The position numbers were made by a program, and so were the translations under genes. Source: Bryobacterales bacterium (GTDB lineage Bacteria; Acidobacteriota; Terriglobia; Bryobacterales; Bryobacteraceae). From it: a DNA stretch of 52,397 bases. The notes beneath the pieces were generated by a model. The model had not been told where the DNA came from. It did not search any database and saw nothing but the letters and a program-made list of their open reading frames with translations. The stretch lies in contig JADLBD010000220.1 of NCBI GenBank assembly GCA_020847975.1, positions 1-52,397 on the forward strand. Direction: 5' to 3'. Positions 23,725 to 33,059 of this stretch are shown here, one piece after another. The stretch's first letter is position 1; each line of letters starts with the position of its first letter.

Positions 23725-25950
23725 ATGAACAGAAGACGATTCTTGCTGAATGGTGGGGCCGCCACAGCAATCCTGCGGTACGCGCAGGCGATGCCTCCCT
23801 CCCGAATCCGGCTGGTCGATATAATCCATCACACTCATACCGATCTTGGCTACACCGAACTACCCTCCGTAATCCGCGACCTCCAAATGCGCTATCTGGA
23901 CGCCGCTATTGACTGCTGCCAAAGCAACAGCGCCTTCCGCTGGACCGTCGAATCCCTCGTGACCTTGGACAATTGGTGGCGAGCGTCTGGCGCCGCGCGG
24001 CGCGAGGAGTTCGTCAGCCTGGTCCGCTCCGGCCGCATGGATGTAATGGCCATGCCATTCAACCAGACCCCTTTCATGAATGCGGCGCAGTGGCGCCGGA
24101 TGATGAATTGGGTCCCGCCGGACCTGTGGCGCAGGCTGAACATCCATGTCGCGATGCAGAACGACGTCAATGGCATCCCCCGAGCGGGCGCAATGGCTCT
24201 GCTCGGCCGAGGAGTGAACCACCTGCTGATGGGAATCAACGCCGACAGCGGCGGGCCGCCATTCTACCGGCCATCCGCATTCTGGTGGAAGATGCCGGAC
24301 GGCAAGCGCATGTTCGTATGGCTGGGCGAGCACTACGGCAGCGCGATGAACTATCTCAAGGCCGCCCGCGATGGCACGCGCATGCTCGACGATGAGCAGC
24401 ACGTTCGCGCCGCGCATGCCGAATTCAACAAACGCATCGCCGGCATCGAAGCCGATGGCTACGCCTTCGAACGGCTCATCCTCACCTTCACACACCCGCT
24501 GAACTACGACAATGGCGGCCCGTTCCCGACTCTTGCCCCGTTTGTCGCCGCCTGGAACCGTCTCGAGTTGCAGCCCCGCCTGCGGCTGACGACGGCGACC
24601 GATGCGGTCACTGCCATGGAGAAGACCGTAGGCGCGGGAATCCCCGAGATGTCCGGTGAGTGGACGGACTGGTGGGCCAACGGCGATGCATCCGGCCCAC
24701 GCGAGGTAGCTGCCAGCCGTCTGGCCAAGCGGAATCTTGCGGCGGCGAATTCCTCTGTGTTCGGACCCATGCCGGCTCGCGGCACGGCGGCGGTGGAAGA
24801 TGCCCTTCGCGACTTGTGCCTGTTCGACGAACACACCTGGGGATCGCATCGCAGCGTATCCGAGCCCTACAGCGCCGACACTCTGGCACAGTACACCGAG
24901 AAGGGCGATCTCGCCTATAGCCCGATGGGCAGCGCCGATATCCTGCTGCGGCGCCGCGTTCGCGCCAAGGTGGACCCCATGCCAGCGGGCACATTTGCCA
25001 TCAATCCCACGCCCGCGGTCCTCTCCGGTTGGGCCGGCGAAGGAGAGCAACGGTTCTGGGTGGAGCGCCTCGGCGCGCATTCCATTGCCGCGAAAACCGA
25101 TGTTCCGCCATCTTCCGCAATGCCCGATCTTCGTAAGAACTCATCCGGCTGGCCGGTAGCCGCCTCCTGGAACGGCATGGCGAGGGCTCTGTTCGACGGC
25201 CCCTGTGGCGACTTCATCTGCACGCAAACCATTCCTCCGGCTGACCGGCGCACGATTACCGGACTGCATGCGAAATTCGACCCCGCCAGGCGAAGAGCTG
25301 CCTTCCGCGAGTCGCGAGCTACCTATTCGGCCGCCACATCGCGCGAGACCCCGCACACCATCGTCGTCCGGCAGGAGTTCCAGCACGAGCGCGTGGCGCA
25401 TGCCGCCCGCGAAATCGAACTGTGGAGGCGCGAACCACGGGCGCGCCTTCGCGTTCGCTTCGACCGCCTCTCTTCCCTTGCGCCCGAGGTCATACACCTC
25501 GAGTTCGCATTCCCGGCCGGCCATCCGTTGCCCGTCGTATCGAGCGGCGGAGTTCCCTTCACTCCCTATCGCGATCAACTCCAGGGCGCCTGCCGGGACT
25601 ACTTCGCCATTGACGGCTGGGCGCACTACGCTACCGGCGAAGGCCACTGGCTGTGGGTGACTCGCGACGCCCCGCTGGTCTGCATCGGCTCACCGCACGT
25701 CGTGGAACGGCACACCGCGGAGCCCGAGGCCCGAAACAGGATCCTTGCCATTGTGTTCGATAACTGCTGGCACACGAATTTCGTGGCCGACAGCCACGGG
25801 ACGTTCGAGTTTCAGTTCGAATTCGCCTGGAGTGATCGCATGGACCATCCCGGAAACCTTGGCGAAGCCCTGTCCGCGGATCTCATCGCTCGCGTCAATC
25901 CGCCATTTCACGAGACGGAAGAGGAGCTGAAGCACATCTACCGTCCCTGA
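23725..25950 (+). CDS. Exported GH38-like (alpha-mannosidase-related) protein
   Basis: The 741-residue protein starts with NRRRFLLNGG, a good Tat motif. Its N-terminal half resembles the GH38/DUF5054 barrel: HHTHTD at residues 35-40 (the H-x-D zinc motif seen as HTHLDVGW in true GH38), AMQNDVNGIPRA at the nucleophile-bearing strand, and HPLNYDNGGPFPTL. The C-terminal half is beta-rich, as in mannosidase C-terminal domains. It probably cleaves or binds alpha-linked sugars in the periplasm. The start is divergent from the FAH gene (71 bp), so they may share a control region. Activity is inferred from the family only. Confidence 0.82.
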   Translation: MNRRRFLLNGGAATAILRYAQAMPPSRIRLVDIIHHTHTDLGYTELPSVIRDLQMRYLDAAIDCCQSNSAFRWTVESLVTLDNWWRASGAARREEFVSLVRSGRMDVMAMPFNQTPFMNAAQWRRMMNWVPPDLWRRLNIHVAMQNDVNGIPRAGAMALLGRGVNHLLMGINADSGGPPFYRPSAFWWKMPDGKRMFVWLGEHYGSAMNYLKAARDGTRMLDDEQHVRAAHAEFNKRIAGIEADGYAFERLILTFTHPLNYDNGGPFPTLAPFVAAWNRLELQPRLRLTTATDAVTAMEKTVGAGIPEMSGEWTDWWANGDASGPREVAASRLAKRNLAAANSSVFGPMPARGTAAVEDALRDLCLFDEHTWGSHRSVSEPYSADTLAQYTEKGDLAYSPMGSADILLRRRVRAKVDPMPAGTFAINPTPAVLSGWAGEGEQRFWVERLGAHSIAAKTDVPPSSAMPDLRKNSSGWPVAASWNGMARALFDGPCGDFICTQTIPPADRRTITGLHAKFDPARRRAAFRESRATYSAATSRETPHTIVVRQEFQHERVAHAAREIELWRREPRARLRVRFDRLSSLAPEVIHLEFAFPAGHPLPVVSSGGVPFTPYRDQLQGACRDYFAIDGWAHYATGEGHWLWVTRDAPLVCIGSPHVVERHTAEPEARNRILAIVFDNCWHTNFVADSHGTFEFQFEFAWSDRMDHPGNLGEALSADLIARVNPPFHETEEELKHIYRP

Positions 25951-25959
25951 ACGGCAAGC

Positions 25960-28803
25960 CTACTCAACCGGCTTCCACTTGTCCTTTTCCTGTTCGCGCT
26001 CGATGTAAGGAATGCCGCGCTCCATCCAATCCGGGGCGGAAGCCCCTTTCAGATAGTGATCGAAGAACTGCTGCATGCGCATGGTGTAGTCCTTCTGGTT
26101 GGCGCGCTTGAGCAGGTGGTGCGGCTCTCCGTTGTAGTTGAACAGGTATGCTTCCTTGCCGAGCCGGCGGAGCGCGAGGAACAATTCAATCCCCTGATAC
26201 CACGGCACGGCGTCATCGGCGTCATTGTGCAGAATCAGGAGCGGAGTGTGAATCGCGTCGGCGCGAAATAGCGGCGAGTTGTCCAGGTAACGCAGCGGGT
26301 ATTCCCACAAAGATCCTCCAATGCGGCTCTGCGACCGTTCGTACTGAAACTGGCGCGGCAGGCCGGAACCCCAGCGGATGCCGTCGTAGGCGCTGGTCAT
26401 GTTCGCCACGGGCGCGCCTGCTTCGGCCGCGCGAAAGCGATTCGTCCGCGTCACCATATACGCAATCTGGTAGCCGCCCCAACTGTGACCCTGAATGCCG
26501 ATTGCATTTTCGTCGATGTAGCCCTTGTCCACCACCGCCTGCACCGCCGGCAGCACACACTTGAGCGCGCTTTCGCCGGGATGGCCGGTGGTATACACGA
26601 TGTCCGGCGTCAGAACGATGTAGCCGTTGCTCACGTAGTAGCTGAAGTTGACGGAATGGTGCGGAGCGGGAGCGCGGAACGTGTGGACGGTTTGTGACAG
26701 ACGCTCGTAAATGTAGACGATGAGCGGATACTTTTTGTGCGGGTCGAAGTTTTCGGGCTTGTACACCGCGGCGCGAAGCGGAGTCCCATCCTGGTTGCGA
26801 TAAGTGATGAGTTCCGCGCTGCCCCAGAGCAACTGCTCCTTCTGCGGATTCGCGTTGCTCACCTTACGCAGATTTCCGAATGAGCGGTCGACCGCCAGCA
26901 GGTCCCCGAATTCGTCAAAGCGCGTTGCCGAAAGCAGCAGCACATCCGCCTTCTTGGCCTTTACAGGATTGGTAAAGGCTTTCGCGGCCATGATGAGCCT
27001 GCGCGGCGGTGCATTTCCATTCAACCTTGCTTCCCAAAATCCCGTGTCGCGTGTTTCGAGATTCTCGGCGCGCAGCAGGAGCGGCTCCGCTGGATCGATG
27101 CCGGTGCGATCCTCCCCAAGCCGGACATACCGCAGTGCGACCTTCCCACTGCGTCCCATGCCCTGAGTGATGTTCCGCCCGGAGACTCCATCGGGAGAAA
27201 ACTCCCAGATATCGTAGCGGTCGTAAAGCAGCACGCGACGGCCGTCCCTGGTCCATCCGGCCGCGCCGTAGGGCGCCGGTGTGCCCGGCAGGTCGAAGTC
27301 TTCGTCGTGAAAGGCAACGCCGATGCCTTGGGTAAGGTTCACGGACTTTCCGGTGGAAGTGTTGAGACAAAGCCAGTCGCGGCCATTGAAGGTGACCGCG
27401 TGCTTGCCGTCGGGCGATTGGAGGAGTGGGCCATGGTGTTTGCGCATCAATAGCGTGCGCGCGCCCGTTACCAGGTTGACACGATAGGAATCGCTGTATC
27501 CTTGGTCGTACTCGACAAGACTGCGGTAGTCGCGATCATCCTCGCCGATGGCGGAGTCCGCTGGTTCATCGAGCGATACGCTGCCCATCGACGGATCCGC
27601 CAGTTGCACGACACGCTTGTCGCGGATGTGGTAGACGGCGCGATAACTGCGATTGCGGTCGCGCGTGGCGCGCACCTTCTGCATCGGCTGCACATTGTCG
27701 TCCTTCCAATGCCAGAGATCGACGACAGCCCGTTCCCCGCTCCCATCCGCGGGCGGCCGCGGCGGGCGCGAGGGAGCAGTAGAGAAGAACAGCCGCTGCC
27801 CGTCTTTGGAAAAGTGGAGCGCGGCGCTGTCCACCAGCGACCATTTCTCTGGCAACCCACGCGATGAGGAATCCACCACGGCGGCCGCCTCGCCCCTGCC
27901 GCGCGGCCACAGATAGAGCTTGAACTTGGGCTGCTTCGAGGCGGTGTCATCGCGGGTGCTGAGAAAGGCCAATTGCGTCTGCTGGTCGTCCCAGGCGAGC
28001 CGCCGGTACCGGCCCTTGCCACTGAGCACCGGCCTCGCATCTCCCCCCGCCGTCGCCACAGCGTAGACCCCGTTGTGATCTTCCTTCCTGGATGACGCGG
28101 CATAGACCAGGAGCCCGCCGTCCTTCGAGAGGCTGTACTCCGTCACATCCTCGAATTTTCTCTCAGACTGATCCGTCAGGCGGCGGAGCACCAACTCCGA
28201 GCCGGGACGGGGGGCGGCGGTGGAGGGAGTCTCTTTTGCCGGCTCTGCTTCCCCCAGTTCCCGCTGGTAGGCCAGCCACTCACCGTTTTCCTCGGCCAAC
28301 CCAAAGCCGCGAATGTTCTTGAGGCGCACAACTTCGCCACCCGATAGGGGGAGCAGCACCAGCCCGCCTTTGGGCATTTCCTGTGGCTTCTTCTTTTCTT
28401 TTCGGGCCTTGTCGGCGGCCGCTTTCGCCGGGTAGGTAGTGAACACCAGGTAGCGCTCGCCGGCGGTGAAGGCGAGCGCCAGGTTGCCGGAGTTCGTTGT
28501 CTCGCCTTCGGGCGCCGCCTCGCCCTCGCCATCGGCCGCGGGCGGCTTGGCCCCGGCCGGCTCCCTCCGCTCGATCCCTGTCTCGAGGTTCTTCAGAACC
28601 ACCTCCCCGTCCCCTTCCTGCGGCATCAGAACATAGGCGAGCCAGCGGCCATCATCCGAGAGCTTCTGGCTGCTGATCGTCTTCCAGACATCGTAGTCGC
28701 GATGAGTGAGCGGACGCTTGCCGCCGGACTGCGCGAACGATGCCGCGCCAATAATCGCCAACAGGCAGACAACAGCAGGACCTATCCTTGCGGGAAGCCT
28801 CAT
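25960..28803 (-). CDS. Exported prolyl-oligopeptidase-like S9 family peptidase
   Basis: The 947-residue protein starts at an ATG overlapping the uppS stop (CATGA region). A signal peptide (about 25 residues, ending SFAQSGG) is followed by a WD40/PD40-type propeller and a C-terminal alpha/beta hydrolase domain. The catalytic triad is visible: Ser774 in GHSWGGY, an Asp near 860 (HNDADDAVPW) and His895 (GEPHHLL). The enzyme should cleave short peptides in the periplasm. Internal inserts rich in Glu/Pro/Ala (PAADGEGEAAPEGET) are low-complexity. The longer frame to 28965 is the shadow of the uppS 3' end. Confidence 0.93.
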   Translation of the reverse strand: MRLPARIGPAVVCLLAIIGAASFAQSGGKRPLTHRDYDVWKTISSQKLSDDGRWLAYVLMPQEGDGEVVLKNLETGIERREPAGAKPPAADGEGEAAPEGETTNSGNLALAFTAGERYLVFTTYPAKAAADKARKEKKKPQEMPKGGLVLLPLSGGEVVRLKNIRGFGLAEENGEWLAYQRELGEAEPAKETPSTAAPRPGSELVLRRLTDQSERKFEDVTEYSLSKDGGLLVYAASSRKEDHNGVYAVATAGGDARPVLSGKGRYRRLAWDDQQTQLAFLSTRDDTASKQPKFKLYLWPRGRGEAAAVVDSSSRGLPEKWSLVDSAALHFSKDGQRLFFSTAPSRPPRPPADGSGERAVVDLWHWKDDNVQPMQKVRATRDRNRSYRAVYHIRDKRVVQLADPSMGSVSLDEPADSAIGEDDRDYRSLVEYDQGYSDSYRVNLVTGARTLLMRKHHGPLLQSPDGKHAVTFNGRDWLCLNTSTGKSVNLTQGIGVAFHDEDFDLPGTPAPYGAAGWTRDGRRVLLYDRYDIWEFSPDGVSGRNITQGMGRSGKVALRYVRLGEDRTGIDPAEPLLLRAENLETRDTGFWEARLNGNAPPRRLIMAAKAFTNPVKAKKADVLLLSATRFDEFGDLLAVDRSFGNLRKVSNANPQKEQLLWGSAELITYRNQDGTPLRAAVYKPENFDPHKKYPLIVYIYERLSQTVHTFRAPAPHHSVNFSYYVSNGYIVLTPDIVYTTGHPGESALKCVLPAVQAVVDKGYIDENAIGIQGHSWGGYQIAYMVTRTNRFRAAEAGAPVANMTSAYDGIRWGSGLPRQFQYERSQSRIGGSLWEYPLRYLDNSPLFRADAIHTPLLILHNDADDAVPWYQGIELFLALRRLGKEAYLFNYNGEPHHLLKRANQKDYTMRMQQFFDHYLKGASAPDWMERGIPYIEREQEKDKWKPVE

Positions 28804-29504
28804 GATGATGCATATTCTATCGCTCGCAAGGCCGGCGCCTCCGGCAGCGCGCCGAACTTGCGCACACGCCGCCCGTAAGCCGCCAAAGCCTCCCGTAGAG
28901 ACTGCTCGTCGAAGTCCGGCCACAGCAGCGGCAGAAACACCATCTCGGCGTAGGCGCACTCCCAAAGCAGGAAATCACTCAGACGCTGCTCTCCGGCGGT
29001 CCGGATGAGCAGATCCACGTCAGGGCCGAGGACGGCCGTGAACTCCTCCCTCGTGCGGGCATTCCGCGAGGCCTCGAGAATGGCGTCTCGCGACGAGTAA
29101 TCCACCGCGAGCCGCAGATGCAGCCGGCTGCCGGGCGCGGTCTCGCCTTCGGCGGATTCTATCAGTGGGATCAGATCACCCGGCAGCCGGTCCCGTCTGC
29201 CAATGACGCTCAGGCGGATGCCCTGGCGCCGGCATTCCTCGATTTCCGTAAGCAGGTAGTGCCGGAACAGCAGCAGGAGCGCGCTGACTTCGGCCTTGGG
29301 GCGCTTCCAGTTATCGGAGGAGAAAGCATATAAAGTCAAGGTTTGGATGCCGAGGCGGATGGCCGCTTCAGCGGCGCGGCGAACGGCCTTGGCGCCTTCG
29401 CGGTGGCCTTCAAAGCGTGGAAGGGCGCGAGCGGAGGCCCAGCGGCCGTTTCCGTCCATGATGATGGCGACGTGTCCTGGAATATGAAAAGTTCTTTCTG
29501 TCAT
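28800..29504 (-). CDS. uppS: Undecaprenyl diphosphate synthase (isoprenyl transferase)
   Basis: The 234-residue cis-prenyltransferase makes the C55 lipid carrier for peptidoglycan and other envelope polymers. Motifs: HVAIIMDGNGRWA (catalytic Asp17), FEGHREGAKAV, LTLYAFSSDNWKRP, VDLLIRTAGEQRLSDFLLWECAYAEMVF (the RTSGE-RLSNFLLWQ signature, slightly diverged) and WPDF. Length matches (about 240-250). The ATG at 29504 is preferred over the TTG-type extension further up, as homology begins there. The stop overlaps the S9 peptidase start by 4 bases, so the two are probably co-transcribed. Confidence 0.97.
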   Translation of the reverse strand: MTERTFHIPGHVAIIMDGNGRWASARALPRFEGHREGAKAVRRAAEAAIRLGIQTLTLYAFSSDNWKRPKAEVSALLLLFRHYLLTEIEECRRQGIRLSVIGRRDRLPGDLIPLIESAEGETAPGSRLHLRLAVDYSSRDAILEASRNARTREEFTAVLGPDVDLLIRTAGEQRLSDFLLWECAYAEMVFLPLLWPDFDEQSLREALAAYGRRVRKFGALPEAPALRAIEYASS

Positions 29505-29545
29505 AAAGTACAGCCCCACAAAAAAATCCCCCGTCTTCCGCCCCC

Positions 29546-29929
29546 TTACTGACCCGCCCTCATCGCCTTGATCAGCGCCTCCATGTGGTCAAGATACTGG
29601 TTCAGCGCTTTTCGCCCTTCGCCTGTCAATCGGTATTCGGTCCGCGGCATGCGCCCGTCGAAATATTTTTCGCACGTGATGTAGCCCGCTTCTTCCAGCC
29701 TCCGGGCGTGAATACTCAGATTCCCATCCGTCGTGTCCAGCAGTTTCTTCAATTCAGTAAACGTCAGCGATTCGTTGGCGGCGAGCGCGCTCACAATCGC
29801 CAGCCGGATCCGTTCATGAATGAGCCGGTCGAACTCCGGAACCCGGGCGGTTTTGAGAGTTGGCGCGGATGCCGGTTTGCCATCGGGATCGCCCATCTGC
29901 TTGCGCGCGAGATTGCTGATCTTACCCAC
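29546..29929 (-). CDS. Winged-helix transcriptional regulator
   Basis: The 127-residue DNA-binding protein has an N-terminal extension and a winged helix: FDRLIHERIRLAIVSALAANESLTFTELKKLLDTTDGNLSIHARRLEEAGYI, then the wing CEKYFDGRMPRTEYRLTGEGRKAL. This is the HTH_27/MarR-like group often paired with a membrane protein in Acidobacteriota. The start overlaps the end of the upstream membrane-protein gene (29922-29929), so both come from one promoter at 30525-30553. Likely an autoregulator with a palindromic operator AAGTACTT. Confidence 0.88.
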   Translation of the reverse strand: MGKISNLARKQMGDPDGKPASAPTLKTARVPEFDRLIHERIRLAIVSALAANESLTFTELKKLLDTTDGNLSIHARRLEEAGYITCEKYFDGRMPRTEYRLTGEGRKALNQYLDHMEALIKAMRAGQ

Positions 29930-30518
29930 CGTACCTCCTTGCGATCAACACTCCAAATACCACGTGTAGAACACCGAAACCCGCCAGCAGGAACCAGTTG
30001 CCCCAGGATTCCGGAGAGAAGAGGCACACCGCACCCAACCCAACGAAACAGGCGCCCATGGCAGGGACAATTCGTACCGAGAATGCCCCACCCGTCATGA
30101 CGCCGGTCCCATAGAGCAACAGCCAGAGCCCCGGCAGCAGCCGCGCCTGCCCGACGGGAAACAACGCCCCCGTGAGGATGCACCCCGCCAGCAGAGGCGG
30201 AGCGAAGCTGAGCGCGAACTTTCGGGAGGGGGCCGAAAAAACGGTGGACCCACCCTCCACAGCCTTGCGATGCATGGAGTAGATGCCGATGCCGATGGCG
30301 AGCAAGGCCTCGAGAAGCCAGATGGAGAGCCAGCGCTGCGTGTCGGCTTGCAAGCCGGCGAGGATCGCGGCCACAACGGCGGAGACGCCCATGGCGACGC
30401 CGCCCCAACCGGGGACGGCAGTAAAACTGGAAGTCCGCTCCATGGTTTCGCGGATGAAGCGAAGGTTGTCGAGTGCATGCTGGTGGATGGGGACGGGCTT
30501 GGGGCGCGCCGGGAGCAT
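29922..30518 (-). CDS. Polytopic inner-membrane protein, partner of the wHTH regulator
   Basis: The 198-residue protein has a short cytoplasmic N-terminus (LDNLRFIRETMERTSSFTAVPGWGGVAMG) and five or six hydrophobic segments: VSAVVAAILAGL, WLLEALLAIGIGIY, FAPPLLAGCILTGALF, LLPGLWLLLYGTGVMTG, IVPAMGACFVGLGAVCLF and WFLLAGFGVLHVVFGVLIA. The LDNLRFIRETMERTSSFTAVPG opening recurs in acidobacterial membrane proteins encoded before a wHTH regulator. Function unknown. The ATG lies 6 nt after the -10 box, so the mRNA may be leaderless. Confidence 0.88.
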   Translation of the reverse strand: MLPARPKPVPIHQHALDNLRFIRETMERTSSFTAVPGWGGVAMGVSAVVAAILAGLQADTQRWLSIWLLEALLAIGIGIYSMHRKAVEGGSTVFSAPSRKFALSFAPPLLAGCILTGALFPVGQARLLPGLWLLLYGTGVMTGGAFSVRIVPAMGACFVGLGAVCLFSPESWGNWFLLAGFGVLHVVFGVLIARRYGG

Positions 30519-30524
30519 GGATAA

Positions 30525-30553
30525 AGGATAACGGCGCCACGAAATAATGTCAA
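30525..30553 (-). promoter_or_regulatory. Promoter of the membrane-protein/regulator operon, leaderless type
   Basis: On the minus strand TTGACA (30553-30548) is a perfect -35 and TATCCT (30530-30525) a fair -10, separated by 17 bp. The start ATG begins 6 bp after the -10, where transcription itself would start. The palindrome AAGTACTT (30552-30559) overlaps the -35 and could be the regulator's operator. Confidence 0.65.
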
Positions 30554-30703
30554 GTACTTTATAACAACAAGTAGAACAGCAAGGACGCCGCTGCTCGCTG
30601 TCTTCTACTTCAAACGCGGCACGTGCTCAGGTCCTACCATCACCCGAATGGATCGGGCTTTCATGCGTTTCAGAATACAGGGAAACCCCGCCCGCGAGAA
30701 TCC

Positions 30704-32500
30704 TTAATGGCTGTGCCGCGGGATCTCCTTCCCCACGTCCCGGTACTTCACCGCAAACTCGAGCACCGCTCCCGTCTCCTGCTGGCCGACGTGCGTGCGG
30801 AACATCTCCTGCCACGGCGTCTGGTGTGGCGGCAGGTCAATCTTGCATTCCGCATGGCGGCGCGCAATCTCCTCATCACTGATGAGCACATCCACTCGGC
30901 GCGACTTCAGATCCACCCGCAGTTTGTCGCCCGTCTGAAGGATCGCCAGGTTGCCGCCCACCGCCGATTCCGGACACACATGGAGAATCGAGGGACTGTC
31001 GGAAGTGCCGCTCTGCCGCCCGTCACCGATACACGGCAATTTGTCGATGCCGGCCTTTACCAGTTCATCAGGAGGCAGCATGTTGACCACTTCCGCCGCG
31101 CCCGGATACCCCACCGGCCCCGTGCCGCGAATCACGAGAATGGACGAGGCGTCAATTTCGAGCGAAGGGTCGTTGATGCGTTCGTGATAGTCCTCCGGCC
31201 CCTCGAATACGATGGCGCGGCCCGTGAAGCAATCCTCCTCGCCGGGCGTCGAGAGAAACCGTTGGCGGAACTCGGAAGAGATCACCGAGGTCTTGATGAT
31301 GGCGGAATCGAACAGATTGCCGCTGAGCACGAGGAAGCCGGCGTCTTTCATCAGAGGATTGCCATAGGGCCGGATGACGTTGTGATCCTGGCTGCGCGCG
31401 TCGCGATAGTTCTCCCCAACGGTCTTGCCCGATACGGTGAGCGCCCCCGTGTGAATCTTACCCACCTGCATCAGTTCGCCGAAGACAGCGGGAACGCCGC
31501 CGGCAAGATGGTAGGCCTCGCCCAGGAATTCCCCCGCCGGCTGGAGATTCACGAGCAGCGGAATCTCATGTCCGATGGTCTCCCACTCCTTCAACTGCAG
31601 ATCGACGCCTACATGGCGCGCGATGGCGATGAGGTGGGTGGGGGCATTGGTCGATCCGCCGATGGCGGAGTTGACGACGATGGCATTTTCAAAAGCCTCT
31701 CGCGTGAGAATCCTGCTCGGAGTCAGGTTCTCCCGCACCATCTCCACGATGCGCCGCCCGGTGAGATACGCCATTTGCGCCCGCTCCCGGTAGGGCGCGG
31801 GAATAGCGGCGCAGCCGGGCAGCGACATTCCCAGCGCTTCGGCAAGCGAATTCATCGTGGTGGCGGTGCCCATGGTGTTGCAGTGGCCCGGGCTCGGCAC
31901 CGAAGCGGCCACCATCTCCATGAACTGCGGATAATCAATCTCCCCCGCCGCATGCAGACGCCGCGCCTCCCACACCGCCATGCCGCTGCCGGCCAGTTTG
32001 CCCTTGTAATAGCTGTTCAGCATGGGGCCGCCGGAAAAGACGATGGCGGGGATGTTGACCGTGGCCGCGGCCATGATGGCCGCGGGCGTTGTCTTGTCGC
32101 AACCCGTGGTGAGCACGACGGCGTCGAAGGGATTACCGTGCAGCGTCTCCACCAGGCCGAGGTAGGAGAAATTACGGTCAATGGCGGCCGTGGGCCGCCG
32201 GCAGCTTTCCTGGATGGGATGGACCGGGAATTCAAACGGGATCCCTCCGGCGTCGCGAATCCCCTCACGGATACGCCCGGCCAACTCGAGGTGGTGGCGG
32301 TTACAGGGCGAAATATCGCTGCCGGTCTGGGATATGCCGATGATCGGCCGCCCGGACTGGAGTTCCTCCCGCGTCAGCCCGTAGTTGGGGAACCGTTCCA
32401 GATAGATGGAAGTCATCCCCGGATTGTGGGGATTGTCGAACCAGCACCTGCTGCGCAGTCTGCCGGCGCACTCGCTCTTAGCTTGGGAATAATCGCTCAT
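30704..32500 (-). CDS. Dihydroxy-acid/sugar-acid dehydratase, IlvD/Edd family
   Basis: The 598-residue enzyme dehydrates a sugar acid to its 2-keto-3-deoxy form and carries an Fe-S cluster. Cluster cysteines are in SDISPCNRHH, TTGCDKTTPA and PSPGHCNTMGTATTMNSLAEAL. The LPGCAAIPA, SAIGGSTNAPTHLIAIARH and YPGAAEVVNMLPP segments follow. Three-Cys spacing and a length near 595 fit the pentonate dehydratase branch (L-arabonate, D-xylonate type) rather than true IlvD of branched-chain synthesis; that assignment is inferred. N-terminus RCWFDNPHNPGMTSIYLERF is typical of that branch. Relevant neighbours are the other sugar-acid enzymes in the window. Confidence 0.92.
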   Translation of the reverse strand: MSDYSQAKSECAGRLRSRCWFDNPHNPGMTSIYLERFPNYGLTREELQSGRPIIGISQTGSDISPCNRHHLELAGRIREGIRDAGGIPFEFPVHPIQESCRRPTAAIDRNFSYLGLVETLHGNPFDAVVLTTGCDKTTPAAIMAAATVNIPAIVFSGGPMLNSYYKGKLAGSGMAVWEARRLHAAGEIDYPQFMEMVAASVPSPGHCNTMGTATTMNSLAEALGMSLPGCAAIPAPYRERAQMAYLTGRRIVEMVRENLTPSRILTREAFENAIVVNSAIGGSTNAPTHLIAIARHVGVDLQLKEWETIGHEIPLLVNLQPAGEFLGEAYHLAGGVPAVFGELMQVGKIHTGALTVSGKTVGENYRDARSQDHNVIRPYGNPLMKDAGFLVLSGNLFDSAIIKTSVISSEFRQRFLSTPGEEDCFTGRAIVFEGPEDYHERINDPSLEIDASSILVIRGTGPVGYPGAAEVVNMLPPDELVKAGIDKLPCIGDGRQSGTSDSPSILHVCPESAVGGNLAILQTGDKLRVDLKSRRVDVLISDEEIARRHAECKIDLPPHQTPWQEMFRTHVGQQETGAVLEFAVKYRDVGKEIPRHSH

Positions 32501-32579
32501 GGAAGCGACTATTTTACTCGATTGGCGAGGAGCCTGATGCGCGAACCAGCCGGAGTGGATTCTGCCGCCGCGTGGACGA

Positions 32580-33059
32580 TTACTCGTTCTGTTCAGCTTC
32601 CAGAAGACCTTCCAATTCAGGCAGGGTCAGAAGGTCCTTCCGCCGGCCGGCCGCTTTCTTTGCTTGAATGAGCGCCCGTAAATCCAGGGCTCGCAGACGC
32701 CGGCCAAATGCGTCAACCTCCACCGACGCCGCGTATGCCTCGTCATACGTCCCGATACCGGAGACTTCCGCTAAGAGATCAATGATGCCTAAGTCTGTGG
32801 TAAGCGTAAACACGGTCCCATTGGCTAGCGTGGCTGCGTCCCATACAAACGGCAGATCATCCGGAAACTCGCGCGGGCGCGGATGGTATGGGGCCAATGC
32901 CGTGGCCAGCTTCCCGAGGTTCTCCCTGTCCCGGGAATAGCAGATGTCAAGGTCATTGGTGACGTGCGCGCTGCCGTGAAAGATCGCCGCCCATCCCCCA
33001 ATGACGACGAACTTCACACCGGCATCGCAGAGACGTTGAATGGCAAGCTCAAAGTTCAT
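32580..33059 (-). CDS. Minimal nucleotidyltransferase (MNT/AbiEii-like), possible toxin-antitoxin component
   Basis: The 159-residue protein has the nucleotidyltransferase motif GGWAAIFHGSAHVTNDLDIC: the GG at 21-22 and two Asp (36, 38) that bind metal. A third acidic site may lie in DLGIIDLLAEV. The C-terminal helix (LIQAKKAAGRRKDLLTLPELEGLLEAE) is the usual tail of AbiEii/DUF6036-like small proteins. The upstream small gene overlaps it by 4 bp. Such pairs are common on bacterial chromosomes and are viewed as toxin-antitoxin or phage-defence modules; which role applies here is not shown. Confidence 0.85.
   Translation of the reverse strand: MNFELAIQRLCDAGVKFVVIGGWAAIFHGSAHVTNDLDICYSRDRENLGKLATALAPYHPRPREFPDDLPFVWDAATLANGTVFTLTTDLGIIDLLAEVSGIGTYDEAYAASVEVDAFGRRLRALDLRALIQAKKAAGRRKDLLTLPELEGLLEAEQNE

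Noticed and set aside
30623..32671. 682-residue plus-strand ORF opposite the IlvD/Edd gene
   Set aside because: Arg/His/Gly-rich shadow frame; the minus-strand dehydratase has all its cluster cysteines.
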